Origin: Bacillota bacterium
Lineage (GTDB): Bacteria; Bacillota; Sulfobacillia; JABLXB01
Assembly (NCBI GenBank): GCA_013178305.1
Contig: JABLXB010000001.1
Span: forward strand, 204,203-268,202
Length of the DNA stretch: 64,000 bases
Reading direction: 5' to 3'
Both the position numbers and the translations under genes were made by a program. Positions 25,920 through 33,935 of this stretch are shown one piece after another. The notes under the pieces were generated by a model, which was not told where the DNA came from, did not search any database, and was given only the letters and a program-made list of their open reading frames with translations. Numbering within the stretch: position 1 is the first letter of the stretch; each line of letters opens with the position of its first letter.

Positions 25920-26741
25920 TCAGACCCTGATCGATTTGAACCTCCTCACCTGTTCGGTGATAGCCAGCTCGGCCGGCAGGCGTTCCATCGACGACGCGCC
26001 AAAGAACCCGACAACATCGTGGGTCCTGGACAGCACGTACTGGGCGTCGTCGGGTTCGGCTATCGGGCCGCCGTGGCACAGCACCATAACGTCCGGGTTG
26101 ACCGCTTTGGCCGCGTCGCACATGGCCTGTACCCGCTTCACCGATTCATCCAGCGTTATCGCCGTCTTAGCGCCGATACTCCCCTTCGTCGTGAGTCCCA
26201 TGTGCGGAACGACGACGTCAGCCCCCGCACGCGCCATCTTATCTGCGTCAGTGGGGGTGAAAACATACGGGCAAGTGAGGAGGTCCATCTCGTGGGCGAG
26301 CTGGACCATTTTCACCTCGAGATCGAAGCCCATGCCCGTTTCCTCGAGATTCTGGCGGAACACCCCGTCAAACAGGCCGACGGTGGGGAAGTTCTGAACC
26401 CCCGTAAAGCCGGCGTCCTTTACCTCCCGGAGAAACACCCGCATCAGGCGGAACGGGTCTGTCCCGCACACGCCCGCCAGGACCGGCGTCCGCTGTACTA
26501 TCGGGAGAACCTCCCTACCCATTTCCAGTACGATAGCGTTAGCGTCGCCGTACGGGAGAAGGCCGGCGAGCGAACCCCGTCCAGCCATCCTGTACCTGCC
26601 CGAGTTGTAGATGATGATGATGTCGGCCCCTCCCACTTCGGCGCACTTCGCGGAGATTCCGGTGCCCGCACCCGCGCCGATGATGGGCTTTCCCGAGCTA
26701 ATCTGCCTTCTCAAGGACTCCAGGGCTTCCTGCCTCGTCAT
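25920..26741 (-). CDS. TIM-barrel protein of the PEP_hydrolase family
   Basis: 273 aa. Begins with GKPIIGAGAGTGISAKCAE and has IIIIYNSGRYRMAGRGSLAG, then FPTVGLFDG, and GADVVVPHMGLTTKGSIGAK, as in the family annotated as phosphoenolpyruvate hydrolase-like or TIM-barrel signal-transduction protein. Function is not proven; in plants a homologous half is joined to the UPF0261 half in Tm-1-type proteins. Here it overlaps the UPF0261 gene upstream by 4 bases (ATGA), so the two probably form a complex or act in one step. A second copy is the sensor domain of the activator at 28173. Confidence 0.85.
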   Translation of the reverse strand: MTRQEALESLRRQISSGKPIIGAGAGTGISAKCAEVGGADIIIIYNSGRYRMAGRGSLAGLLPYGDANAIVLEMGREVLPIVQRTPVLAGVCGTDPFRLMRVFLREVKDAGFTGVQNFPTVGLFDGVFRQNLEETGMGFDLEVKMVQLAHEMDLLTCPYVFTPTDADKMARAGADVVVPHMGLTTKGSIGAKTAITLDESVKRVQAMCDAAKAVNPDVMVLCHGGPIAEPDDAQYVLSRTHDVVGFFGASSMERLPAELAITEQVRRFKSIRV

Positions 26742-27964
26742 CTGTTTCCCACCTCCTGTCGGCCTATAAAATCCAGAAGCATCGACGCAACCTGGTCGGC
26801 GAACTCAGGGGCGTTTATGTGATAATCCATCTCGACCAGGCGCGCCGGCGGTTTCACGCTCCTCCGGAGCGCATTGAACAATGCCTCGTTGGAATCGGGT
26901 GCGTAGAACGGCTTGCCCGGCGCGTCGATAGCGGACACGCCCTTCAATGGGACAATCACCACGGTTGGGCCTTTGGCGGCGCTTACCTTGCTTCCGATGA
27001 TCTCGCCGATCTTTGCAGCCTCTTCGGGAGTAGTCCTCATCAGCGTTACTGTCGGGTTGTGGACGTACAGGTTCCTGTGCTTGTAGTGATCTGGGACAGT
27101 GTCCATCGGCCCGAAGTTGCACATGTCCAGAGCCCCTGGGACAACCACCTGGGGGATGCCTTTCTTCGCGGCGGCATCGAGCCTGGTGGGGCCGGCGGAC
27201 AACACCCCGCCGCAGACCTCGTCGACCCACTCGGTGGTCGTTATGTCGGCCACGGCTGAAATAAACCCGTCTTCGATGAGGCCTTCCATGGCCTGGCCCC
27301 CAGTCCCTGTCGCGTGGAAAACGAGCACCTCGTACCCGTTCTGCTCGAGGGCCTGCCTCACGCGGGTCACGCACGGAGTCGTCACACCGAACATCGTCGC
27401 GCCGATCAGCGGCTTATCCTCCGTGGGGGGGACCTGCGTCTCCACCATGCCGCACACAGCCCCGGCCGCATTGGCGATCACCTTCCGCGACAGCCGGTTG
27501 AGGCCTGCGATGTCCACGATGGAGTAGGTCATGGTGAGGTCCTTGGTGCCCACGTACGGCCTCGTATTCCCCGAGGCCAGCGTCGACACCATCACTTTGG
27601 GAACGCCTGCAGGCAGAAGGCGCATTGCGGTGGTGCCGATCGTGGTTCCCGCGGATCCGCCGAGGCTCACCACGCCGTCGATCCTGCCCTGATCGTAAAG
27701 GCCTCGCACCACATTCGCGGCGCCCTCGGCCATTACGGTGATCGCGTGCCCCCTGTCGTTCCTGGCAACGAGGTCCGCGATGTTCGAATCCCCCGCATTC
27801 GCCACTTCGTCACGAGTCACATCCGGTGTGAAGTGGGGCGGGCCCAGGACGCCGGCATCGATGACTATGCACCTGTGCCCTCTCGCCTCGATCTGCTGTT
27901 TGAGGAACTCGAATTCGGGCCCCTTAGTATCCAGCGTGCCGACTACTGCCACGGTCTTGGCCAT
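26738..27964 (-). CDS. UPF0261 / Tm-1-like ATP-binding domain protein
   Basis: 408 aa. VAVVGTLDTKGPEFEFL at the start, VSLGGSAGTTIGTTAMR, and GTGGQAMEGLIEDG are typical of the UPF0261 family. In tomato Tm-1 this domain is joined to a TIM-barrel domain like that of the next gene and binds ATP. The bacterial role is unknown. GGAGG lies eight bases before ATG 27964; a GTG at 27973 overlaps the ribosome site and is unlikely. A sigma-54 promoter lies at 28007. Confidence 0.87.
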   Translation of the reverse strand: MAKTVAVVGTLDTKGPEFEFLKQQIEARGHRCIVIDAGVLGPPHFTPDVTRDEVANAGDSNIADLVARNDRGHAITVMAEGAANVVRGLYDQGRIDGVVSLGGSAGTTIGTTAMRLLPAGVPKVMVSTLASGNTRPYVGTKDLTMTYSIVDIAGLNRLSRKVIANAAGAVCGMVETQVPPTEDKPLIGATMFGVTTPCVTRVRQALEQNGYEVLVFHATGTGGQAMEGLIEDGFISAVADITTTEWVDEVCGGVLSAGPTRLDAAAKKGIPQVVVPGALDMCNFGPMDTVPDHYKHRNLYVHNPTVTLMRTTPEEAAKIGEIIGSKVSAAKGPTVVIVPLKGVSAIDAPGKPFYAPDSNEALFNALRRSVKPPARLVEMDYHINAPEFADQVASMLLDFIGRQEVGNR

Positions 27965-28006
27965 CCCGCACACCTCCAGGAAGGAATTGGGTCGCCAGCT
28001 GTATAA

Positions 28007-28022
28007 TGCAATCGCTGTGCCC
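28007..28022 (-). promoter_or_regulatory. Sigma-54 (-24/-12) promoter of the UPF0261/TIM-barrel operon
   Basis: Minus-strand GGGCACAGCGATTGCA has GGCAC-N5-TTGCA with correct 10-base GG to GC spacing; only the base before GG differs from consensus. It is 43 bp upstream of the ATG at 27964 and divergent from the sigma-54 activator gene, the expected partner. Confidence 0.8.
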
Positions 28023-28120
28023 GTATGACGCGGAGCCCGCGCGAGCCGTTGAACTGCGCATCAGTGTCCGGACGAGAAGCGGGACGCCTTTCTTTGAGAA
28101 GATCTCTTCCCATTGAGTGT

Positions 28121-28141
28121 GAAAGGCGAGTACTACCTTTC
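28121..28141. promoter_or_regulatory. Short inverted repeat in the divergent spacer
   Basis: GAAAGG and CCTTTC are separated by nine bases. It is about 100 bp upstream of the sigma-54 promoter and 30 bp before the activator start, a position suitable for enhancer binding and autoregulation. It is weak evidence on its own. Confidence 0.25.
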
Positions 28142-28172
28142 CCACCCCGTGCACAGGCCAGGGGGTCTGTCT

Positions 28173-30014
28173 ATGATGGGTACGGTGGCTGACCTGGACC
28201 GAGAAGCGATCGTTACGCAACTTGAGCTTGTGGTGAGAACTGGACGGCCCATCATAGGCGCCGGTGTAGGAAACGGGTTTGCCGCTAGACACGCTCAGGA
28301 AGGCGGCGCCGACATCATCTTCCTCTTTAACTCAGGACGATTCAGAATGGCAGGAGTAACCTCGCTAGCAGGCTATCTTCCGTACACGAATGCGAATCAA
28401 CAGGTTATGGATTTCGGGGTCCGCGAGGTACTCCCGCGAGTGAAAGGTATCCCTGTTGTGTTCGGGGCGTGCGCGAGCGACCCCTCCCTCTCCCACGCCG
28501 AGTTGCTCAAGCGGCTACAGGATGCCGGGTTCCACGGCGTCATCAACTTTCCGACGATGTGCATCATGGACGGCGCCTTCAGGGAAATGGCGGAGGAAGA
28601 GGGTCTGGGGTTCCAGCGGGAGGTCGAAATGATCGACCTCGCGAGGCGACGCGGGCTCTTCACGGTCGCATTCGCCCAGACCCCGGAGGAAGCCCGCGCC
28701 ATGGTGAAAGCCGGCGCAGACGTCCTTTGCGTTCATTTTGGTTTCACCCACTCGGGTGAGGGCGGATTGAGAACCTGCATTCCCATGGACAAGGCCATAG
28801 CGCTGTACCAGAAGGTGGTCGAGTCGACCCAGGGGATCCGGACCGGCCTGGTCTACATGGCATACGGAGGGCCGCTCGCCGACTCGCACAGCATTCGGGA
28901 ATTCACCCAGTCGGTGAAAGTGCATGGTTATGGAGGTGGTTCGAGCATTGACAGCATTTTCGTCCGGAGAACCATAAGTGGCACGACTCAGTTACTAAAG
29001 AACATCGTCCATGACGAAGTGAACGGCCCTGGCGACCTGGTCGGCAGTTCGCCCCCTATGAAGCAGGTCTACGAGGTAATCCGGAAGGTCGCTCCCAGCG
29101 ATGTCACCGTCCTGGTAACCGGCGAAAGCGGGACCGGAAAGGAACTCGCGGTGGAGGCCATCCACAGCCTGAGCCACCGCAGGAATAAACCCCTCCTCAA
29201 GATCAACTGCGCCAACCTGCCCGAGCAGCTGCTCGAGAGCGAATTGTTTGGCCACGAGGCGGGCGCTTTCACCGGCGCGGTGCGTAGTCGCGTGGGCAGG
29301 TTCGAGCAGGCCAACGGGGGAACCCTCGTCCTCGACGAGATCGGCGAACTGCCACTGGCGATGCAGCCCAAGCTGCTTCGCGCCATCTGGCGACAGGAGT
29401 TCGAGCGGATCGGCGGAAACCGGACCATCAAGGTTGACGTTCGCATCATTGCCTGCACCAACCGGGACCTGGCGGCGATGGTACGGGAAGGAAAGTTCAG
29501 GGAGGACCTGTTCTGGCGCCTTAACGTCGTCAACATAAACATGCCCCCGCTCAGGGTGCGGCCATCGGACATACCGCTGCTGGTCCCGAGGCTTGTGGAA
29601 AGACTGTGCGCGCGGTTGGGCAGGGCGGTGCCACACGTCGATCCGGCGTTGGTGGCTGAGCTCTCGCGACACCAGTGGCCCGGCAACGTCAGGGAGATTG
29701 AGAACTTCCTCCAGCGGCTGCTGGTTCTTTCAAGCGGTGACACGCTGACCCTGAACTCGTTGACCCCCGAGCTATCGAATTCAGGCGCTGTGATTACGGG
29801 TGCGTACGCCGTTCCCAGGCCCAGTGGCGGTCTCCAGCCAGCGTCGATCCAGGAGGCCAGGGACGAATGGGAGTCCGCGACGATACTCGACGCCCTACGG
29901 CGCTGCGCGTATAACCGTACCGACACGGCGAGGCTCCTCGGCATAAGCAGGCGTACCCTGTACAATAAACTCAAGAGGCTCGGGATGACTCCCGGGCAGA
30001 ACCGCCAGCAGTGA
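28173..30014 (+). CDS. Sigma-54 activator with a PEP_hydrolase TIM-barrel as sensor domain
   Basis: 613 aa. Residues about 1-265 are a paralogue of the TIM-barrel protein at 25920 (GRPIIGAGVGNGFAARHAQ, FNSGRFRMAGVTSLAGYLP). About 285-515 is an AAA+ sigma-54 activator (GESGTGKE, GAFTGA loop, LVLDEIGEL, NREIEN-type end WPGNVREIENF). The C-terminus is a Fis-type HTH (NRTDTARLLGISRRTLYNKL). It probably senses the ligand of the neighbouring enzyme and activates that operon from the sigma-54 promoter at 28007. An open frame begins at TTG 28113, but ATG 28173 has AGGGGG seven bases before it. Confidence 0.9.
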   Translation: MMGTVADLDREAIVTQLELVVRTGRPIIGAGVGNGFAARHAQEGGADIIFLFNSGRFRMAGVTSLAGYLPYTNANQQVMDFGVREVLPRVKGIPVVFGACASDPSLSHAELLKRLQDAGFHGVINFPTMCIMDGAFREMAEEEGLGFQREVEMIDLARRRGLFTVAFAQTPEEARAMVKAGADVLCVHFGFTHSGEGGLRTCIPMDKAIALYQKVVESTQGIRTGLVYMAYGGPLADSHSIREFTQSVKVHGYGGGSSIDSIFVRRTISGTTQLLKNIVHDEVNGPGDLVGSSPPMKQVYEVIRKVAPSDVTVLVTGESGTGKELAVEAIHSLSHRRNKPLLKINCANLPEQLLESELFGHEAGAFTGAVRSRVGRFEQANGGTLVLDEIGELPLAMQPKLLRAIWRQEFERIGGNRTIKVDVRIIACTNRDLAAMVREGKFREDLFWRLNVVNINMPPLRVRPSDIPLLVPRLVERLCARLGRAVPHVDPALVAELSRHQWPGNVREIENFLQRLLVLSSGDTLTLNSLTPELSNSGAVITGAYAVPRPSGGLQPASIQEARDEWESATILDALRRCAYNRTDTARLLGISRRTLYNKLKRLGMTPGQNRQQ

Positions 30015-30080
30015 CGGAGTCTCCGAGCCTCCAAAGTTGAGGTGCGGCAGGGGTGGTAAGGGACACGCGCGAACACCACC

Positions 30081-31013
30081 TCAGAGGGCCAGTTCCCATG
30101 TCTCCCCGATAAGGTCGTGACCGAAGCTGTGGTGTGCTTCCTGGGCGACGAGTGTGAAGCCCACTTTCTCGTAGATGTGCCTGGCTTCTTCGAGCACGCT
30201 GTTGGTCCAGAGCACGAGCTTCTTGTAGCCGGTGCGCCTTGCAAAGCGAATGCACTCTTCGACGAGCCGGGTACCGAGACCTAAGCCCCGCGCCTTGGGC
30301 TCGACCAGCAGGAGCCGGAGCTTGGCGACCGTCTCGCTGGCCTCCACGACGAATACTGAGCCGACGATCTCACCGTTCATTTCCGCGATCCAGCATCGTT
30401 CACGTGCCGGTTTGAAGTTGTTGATGAAATCCGCGACAATCTGGGCCACGAGCGCCTCGAAGCGTTCATCCCAGCCGTACTCTTGAGCATAAAGCACGCC
30501 GTGCCGGTGGGTGACCCAGCCCATGTCACCCGGCTCGTGCGGTCGCAAGAAGAAGGGCTCGGAGAACTTGAATCTCTTCCTGTCGAGGATGCTCTCAATG
30601 GTATGTATGGCCTTCAGGAGGCGCTGTTGGTCCTCTTCGCTGAGGTCGTTCAGCATCTCGGCTACTTCGTCGCGTGAACGCCGGTCGAGGAGCGAGAAGG
30701 CATTCTTGCCCTCCTCGGTGAGGCGCAGGAGTCGCTGGCGCCCGTCCTGTTCTGAACGGACCCTTTCAATAAGTCCCTGTTCTTCAAACCGCGCCAGGGT
30801 GCGGCTGAGGTAACCCGCGTCCAGGCCCAACTCACGGACAAGCTCGGAAGCGGTCAGGTTGTCGCGGTGCGCGAGTTCAAATAGGATGCGGGCCTCGGTC
30901 AGGGAGTAGGGGCTGTGCAGGAGGCCCTCGCGCAGCACGCCGATCTGCCGGGTGAAGAAGCGGTTGAAGTGCCGTACGGCGGAAATCCTGTCTTCGAGGG
31001 TGTCAGCCGGCAT
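30081..31013 (-). CDS. MarR-type regulator fused to GNAT acetyltransferase
   Basis: 310 aa. Residues about 10-150 form a MarR winged helix (LTASELVRELGLDAGYLSRT, GLIERVRSEQDGRQRLLRLT split here in two). About 155-310 is a GNAT domain with the acetyl-CoA loop RGLGLGTRLVEE. Such fusions are known in bacteria, with uncharacterised acetylation targets. ATG 31040 lies inside the -10 element, so the start is ATG 31013, preceded by AAGGGGG at seven bases. It is probably autoregulated through the operator at 31049. Confidence 0.92.
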   Translation of the reverse strand: MPADTLEDRISAVRHFNRFFTRQIGVLREGLLHSPYSLTEARILFELAHRDNLTASELVRELGLDAGYLSRTLARFEEQGLIERVRSEQDGRQRLLRLTEEGKNAFSLLDRRSRDEVAEMLNDLSEEDQQRLLKAIHTIESILDRKRFKFSEPFFLRPHEPGDMGWVTHRHGVLYAQEYGWDERFEALVAQIVADFINNFKPARERCWIAEMNGEIVGSVFVVEASETVAKLRLLLVEPKARGLGLGTRLVEECIRFARRTGYKKLVLWTNSVLEEARHIYEKVGFTLVAQEAHHSFGHDLIGETWELAL

Positions 31014-31038
31014 GAGCTCATCCCCCTTTTTGTTTGCC

Positions 31039-31073
31039 ATTATATACTATTTAGTTGCCTTTGTCAACTAAAT
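31039..31073 (-). promoter_or_regulatory. Consensus sigma-70 promoter with overlapping MarR operator
   Basis: On the minus strand TTGACA (31062-31067) and TATAAT (31039-31044) are both perfect and 17 bp apart. The inverted repeat ATTTAGTTG - 7 bases - CAACTAAAT (31049-31073) covers the -35 and spacer, as expected for repression by the MarR-GNAT protein encoded downstream. Confidence 0.9.
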
Positions 31074-31129
31074 GGAGTTGAGGCATTGCGCATCGCGCAT
31101 TTTAGCTATCAGGGGAGTGTTCGTGATCC

Positions 31130-31258
31130 TCAGTATTGCGAGGGGAAATCACCGATCCATCTCACGTCATATCGTTCCACCAGAACAGATTGGAGGAACC
31201 GCCGGTCCGCAGTCCAGAGGGGATACGACCTCTCTTCCGCTGCAGCCAGATACGCCGC
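31130..31258 (-). pseudogene. C-terminal remnant of a VapC (PIN) toxin
   Basis: In a frame shifted relative to the antitoxin ORF, the minus strand encodes AAYLAAAEERSYPLWTADRR and continues with a RWIGDF ending and a stop at 31130. This is the end of a PIN domain, including the last acidic position (TAD). The N-terminal two thirds are gone; the remnant joins directly to the 3' part of the antitoxin gene. The toxin is surely inactive. Confidence 0.7.
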
Positions 31259-31515
31259 CCCTCATCAATCAGGTCGCGAGCAGACAGGCCCAAGCGCCCA
31301 ATTCTTGCCCGGCGTTCATCCATACGCTGTGCCGCTCGAATCGCCCCGGCTATCCGGTCCACTCCTTCCTCGAGGTCAATCTTCTCCCTGACTGCTTCTT
31401 CGCAGAACTGGCTGAGACTCATGTCGCGGCGTGCTGCAGCCACTTTGGCGCGGCGGCGCAACTCGGCATCGTCTATATAAATGCTCAGTTTCTGGCGCCG
31501 CGTGGTCCCTGACAC
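31162..31515 (-). CDS. Ribbon-helix-helix antitoxin-like protein (orphan)
   Basis: 117 aa with N-terminal RHH signature (RQKLSIYIDDAELRRRAKVA, MSLSQFCEEAVREKI). GTG 31515 has GGAGG seven bases upstream; the longer ORF to 31761 runs back through IS-like sequence. The last ~20 residues are read out of frame through the remnant of its former VapC partner, so the C-terminus is altered by a deletion. It may still bind its own promoter, but it has no functional toxin here. Confidence 0.7.
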   Translation of the reverse strand: MSGTTRRQKLSIYIDDAELRRRAKVAAARRDMSLSQFCEEAVREKIDLEEGVDRIAGAIRAAQRMDERRARIGRLGLSARDLIDEGRRIWLQRKRGRIPSGLRTGGSSNLFWWNDMT

Positions 31516-31559
31516 AAAACCACCTCCGCCTCGATTGTAGCGCCTTGACGCTAGCAGCG

Positions 31560-31795
31560 TTAACGCCCGGTGAAAATCTGGGTCACGCAACGAGGTGGGG
31601 GGTACAGCAGAAAGACTCTCAAGACGCGCCAGGGTGAAATGGAGTATGCCCGTGAGGGAATGGGCAAACTGCATGTCGCAGTTCGTCCTCCAGTTCGGTG
31701 ACAGGATGGAGGTGGACGGGGTCATAGCGTGAGGCGCCCGGAGAATACCGGCAGAGACCATTTACACAGAATTATTCACACTCCCTCAAGACAGT
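31560..31795 (+). mobile_element. 3' remnant of an IS256/mutator-type element
   Basis: The plus strand encodes RNEVGGTAERLSRRARVKWS and then MPVREWANCM and FVLQFGDRM before a stop at 31730-31732. This matches the C-terminal style of mutator-type transposases. About 30 bp later, a sequence containing TTTACACAGAATTATT resembles the outer end of such elements. The 5' part of the transposase is absent. I infer an old, truncated insertion next to the antitoxin gene. Confidence 0.45.
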
Positions 31796-31923
31796 CACAG
31801 TCATGGACAACCCGATGGGGCTCAAGAACCTCATCCTCCAGCTGAACAAGCCCGGAGTAGCGGCCCTTGCTATAAAACCGGGGTCTTTCATCGCGGAGCT
31901 GCCGCCGGAGGTCGTAGCGCCCC

Positions 31924-32364
31924 TCAAACGACAAGCCTTGCATAAGACTTCTGCGCGCTCACCTGGTTGAAAAGCTTCTCGTCGGCTGTCCAAAACTCAC
32001 AAACCGCTCCCGCCTCTTCCGCAGCGGTTTCCGCAACTGCCAGGTACGCGGCGTCGTACAGCGTGGGAAGGCGGAGTTGCCTGCTGGTGTCCCAGGCCTT
32101 GTCCGCATAACGCTGGGATCCCATATATCCGATGATTTGGAGCCTGCGAAACCAATGCCAGGCCTTATCCGCCTGCTCGACCGTAATGAGCTCTCTGTGC
32201 GTCTTTTGCCTCAAGACGCTGCCGACCTCTAGCAGAGCAAAGTCGGGAAGAACGATGGGCCTTTCCTGTTCAATTGCGTCTTCAAGGAGCCTCGTCGCCG
32301 CCTCGCTGTGTTCCTCCCTGGTCAGCACTTTTACTATAACGCTTGCGTCGAGGCATAGCGGCAT
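31924..32364 (-). CDS. vapC: PIN-domain toxin (VapC-like)
   Basis: 146 aa ribonuclease-type toxin. All four acidic positions are visible: LDASVIV, ALLEVGSV, TLYDAAYLA and FWTADEKLF. The ATG at 32364 lies just after the antitoxin stop (a GTG at 32370 overlaps it). With the Phd/YefM-like gene upstream it forms a complete toxin-antitoxin pair. It looks intact, unlike the two other PIN genes nearby. Confidence 0.88.
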   Translation of the reverse strand: MPLCLDASVIVKVLTREEHSEAATRLLEDAIEQERPIVLPDFALLEVGSVLRQKTHRELITVEQADKAWHWFRRLQIIGYMGSQRYADKAWDTSRQLRLPTLYDAAYLAVAETAAEEAGAVCEFWTADEKLFNQVSAQKSYARLVV

Positions 32365-32366
32365 GG

Positions 32367-32663
32367 TCACTGAGATCTCCTTTCTCGGAGCTCACGAATC
32401 AAGGCTACGGAGTCTCCGGTGTCTTCTCGCATGCTCGCTCGCAGATTAGCCAGTTCCTCCAGAGCCATCCTGCTTTCGTTCAGGCGCACGATCTTCTCCG
32501 CCTCGTCAAGCCTTCTCTGCGTAGCCTCATAACTTGCCGCATCGACGATGTAGGCAACCGGTCTGGACCTTTGCATCACTACAACGGGCTGCTTAGTCCG
32601 CACAGCACGTGAGATCACCCTTGCTGGGTTCTGCCTCATTTCTGTGATGTTAGCAATCTCCAT
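32367..32663 (-). CDS. Phd/YefM-family antitoxin
   Basis: 98 aa. MEIANITEMRQNPARVISRA and PVVVMQRSRPVAYIVDAASY are typical of the Phd/YefM fold, followed by a charged helical tail for toxin binding. AAGGAGG lies six bases before ATG 32663. It should neutralise the PIN toxin next to it and repress the promoter at 32697. Confidence 0.88.
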   Translation of the reverse strand: MEIANITEMRQNPARVISRAVRTKQPVVVMQRSRPVAYIVDAASYEATQRRLDEAEKIVRLNESRMALEELANLRASMREDTGDSVALIRELRERRSQ

Positions 32664-32696
32664 AACGGTCCTCCTTTTCACAACCCTGCTGTCTAT

Positions 32697-32725
32697 AGTA
32701 TATCTTTTGATGCCTCGTCTGTTAA
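32697..32725 (-). promoter_or_regulatory. Sigma-70 promoter of the Phd-VapC module
   Basis: TTAACA (32720-32725) and TATACT (32697-32702), each 5/6 to consensus, are separated by exactly 17 bp and lie about 35 bp upstream of the antitoxin start. The stretch 32726-32892 shows nothing else I can support. Confidence 0.7.
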
Positions 32726-32892
32726 TCGTACACTGAACATCGCTGGCCAACGAAATGCTTTAGCACGTCTTACTGTTAGAGCATGTCTTATTGCTGTTCA
32801 TGAATCCGATACACCCGCCCATCGAAGGATGCCGCCAGACACTGAACCTGTCCCTCGTGATCTGTTCATGATCTACATGACGCTTCCAAAGT

Positions 32893-32918
32893 ATAAAAAA
32901 AGGGCCTCTTCCCGGCCC
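32893..32918 (-). terminator. Terminator downstream of a stranded tRNA 3' end
   Basis: On the minus strand GGGCC-7 bases-GGCCC is followed by seven T. It follows the partial tRNA-Leu end at 32917-32948 exactly as another terminator follows the intact tRNA at 58.3 kb. Confidence 0.75.
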
Positions 32919-32948
32919 ACAAATAAAAATGGTGCCGAAGGTGGGATT
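32917..32948. repeat. 32-bp direct repeat, distal attachment-site candidate
   Basis: Identical over 32 bases and in the same orientation to 58330-58361. It contains the last 19 bases of tRNA-Leu, including CCA (read on the minus strand), plus 13 bases of downstream flank. No other tRNA part is present here, so it is a displaced tRNA 3' end, as left by site-specific integration into a tRNA gene. Confidence 0.8.
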
Positions 32949-33152
32949 CCAGGAAGCCACTTGTGTGTGGTGCCATGTGGTCCCTCAAATGCCGTTCTAT
33001 CTGGCTTTCTCTCCCCTACTCATGTTGTCTGTTCCCTGCCTTGATGCTGGAGACCGGCAAGTTCGTGATCTGTTTGTGAGCTGTCGCGATCTGGTGCGAC
33101 AACACTGAAAGGGCAATCACGCAGGAAGTATCGAGAAAAAATCTCTTTGCGG

Positions 33153-33383
33153 TCATGACCGTTCGACGTAAAGATACTCTTCAACGCGCCGCGACCCGTC
33201 ACTGGGGCCATCCAGTTTAAGCGAAAGGGCAGTCTCCAGGAACGACCGCCTGGCGACCTTACCGGCAGCCTTCTTCTCGGCAACCCTGATGGTAAGCGTC
33301 ACTCTAGTGTCGGGCTTGATGTCAATCGGCTCTTCCGGCCGCAGAGCCTGTCCGTCGAACACCGCTCTCACGGTCCTGGTCAT
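33153..33383 (-). CDS. AF2212-like antitoxin family protein
   Basis: 76 aa. TRTVRAVFDGQALRPEEPID is the hallmark start of this small beta-rich antitoxin family, usually paired with PIN toxins. AAGGGGCGG precedes ATG 33383. The PIN gene lies downstream in map coordinate but upstream in transcription, ending inside the 5' part of this frame region at 33428, so toxin precedes antitoxin here or they are adjacent by rearrangement. Confidence 0.7.
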   Translation of the reverse strand: MTRTVRAVFDGQALRPEEPIDIKPDTRVTLTIRVAEKKAAGKVARRSFLETALSLKLDGPSDGSRRVEEYLYVERS

Positions 33384-33427
33384 CGTTTCCGCCCCTTTTC
33401 GCGGCTTCTTGCGCGGTATGTCTGTAA

Positions 33428-33778
33428 TCACGCCTGGGGTGTATCACATTCTCCAATCCAGAGGAGTTCAACTTCATCTTGGGCTCGGAGTTCGGGATCT
33501 CCCGTCACCAGGACCGCGCCCAGTTGCCTCGCGAGGGCCAGGGCAAAGCAATCAGCGTAGGACATCCTGTATGCCGCTTTGTAGTGCGCCGCCTGGAGGG
33601 TCACCTCACGGGAGGCGTTCACCTGCTTGACCGGGAGGCCGTCAATGGTCGCTAGCGCTATCTGCGCGGCCTGAACTGATTCCTCCCGTTCGATGATGTA
33701 GAGAACCTCGCCCAGATTGACCACACAAACACTGAGCAGAGTGTCTCCACGCCTCGCCCTTTCAAGGAGATCCGCCAC
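33428..33778 (-). pseudogene. PIN-domain toxin lacking its N-terminus
   Basis: 116 aa remain. Three acidic positions are present (VNLGEVLYI, SYADCFALALA, VTGDPEL), but the N-terminal strand with the first catalytic Asp is absent. Just upstream another frame reads NVLLLSPVAFL, resembling that missing strand in degraded form, so a small deletion with frameshift is likely. A GTG at 33778 could still start a shortened protein, which would lack nuclease activity. 33779-33935 shows nothing else. Confidence 0.6.
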
Positions 33779-33935
33779 AGGAAAGCGACAGGCGACAACA
33801 AGAGGACATTACCGGGATACCACGGCAGGCCCTCTTTCACTACTTCAACCGGGTGGACGTTTTCGGCTCGCGTTGTCTCGCGCTTTCACCGTCCAACGGC
33901 ACGGCAGTGCTGGCCTGCTGGGACTTAGCCGGGGT

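Noticed and set aside
31803-31970. 55-codon frame on the plus strand starting MDNPMGLKNLILQL
   Set aside because: Reads fairly protein-like, but overlaps the PIN toxin end, has no good ribosome site and matches nothing I recognise.
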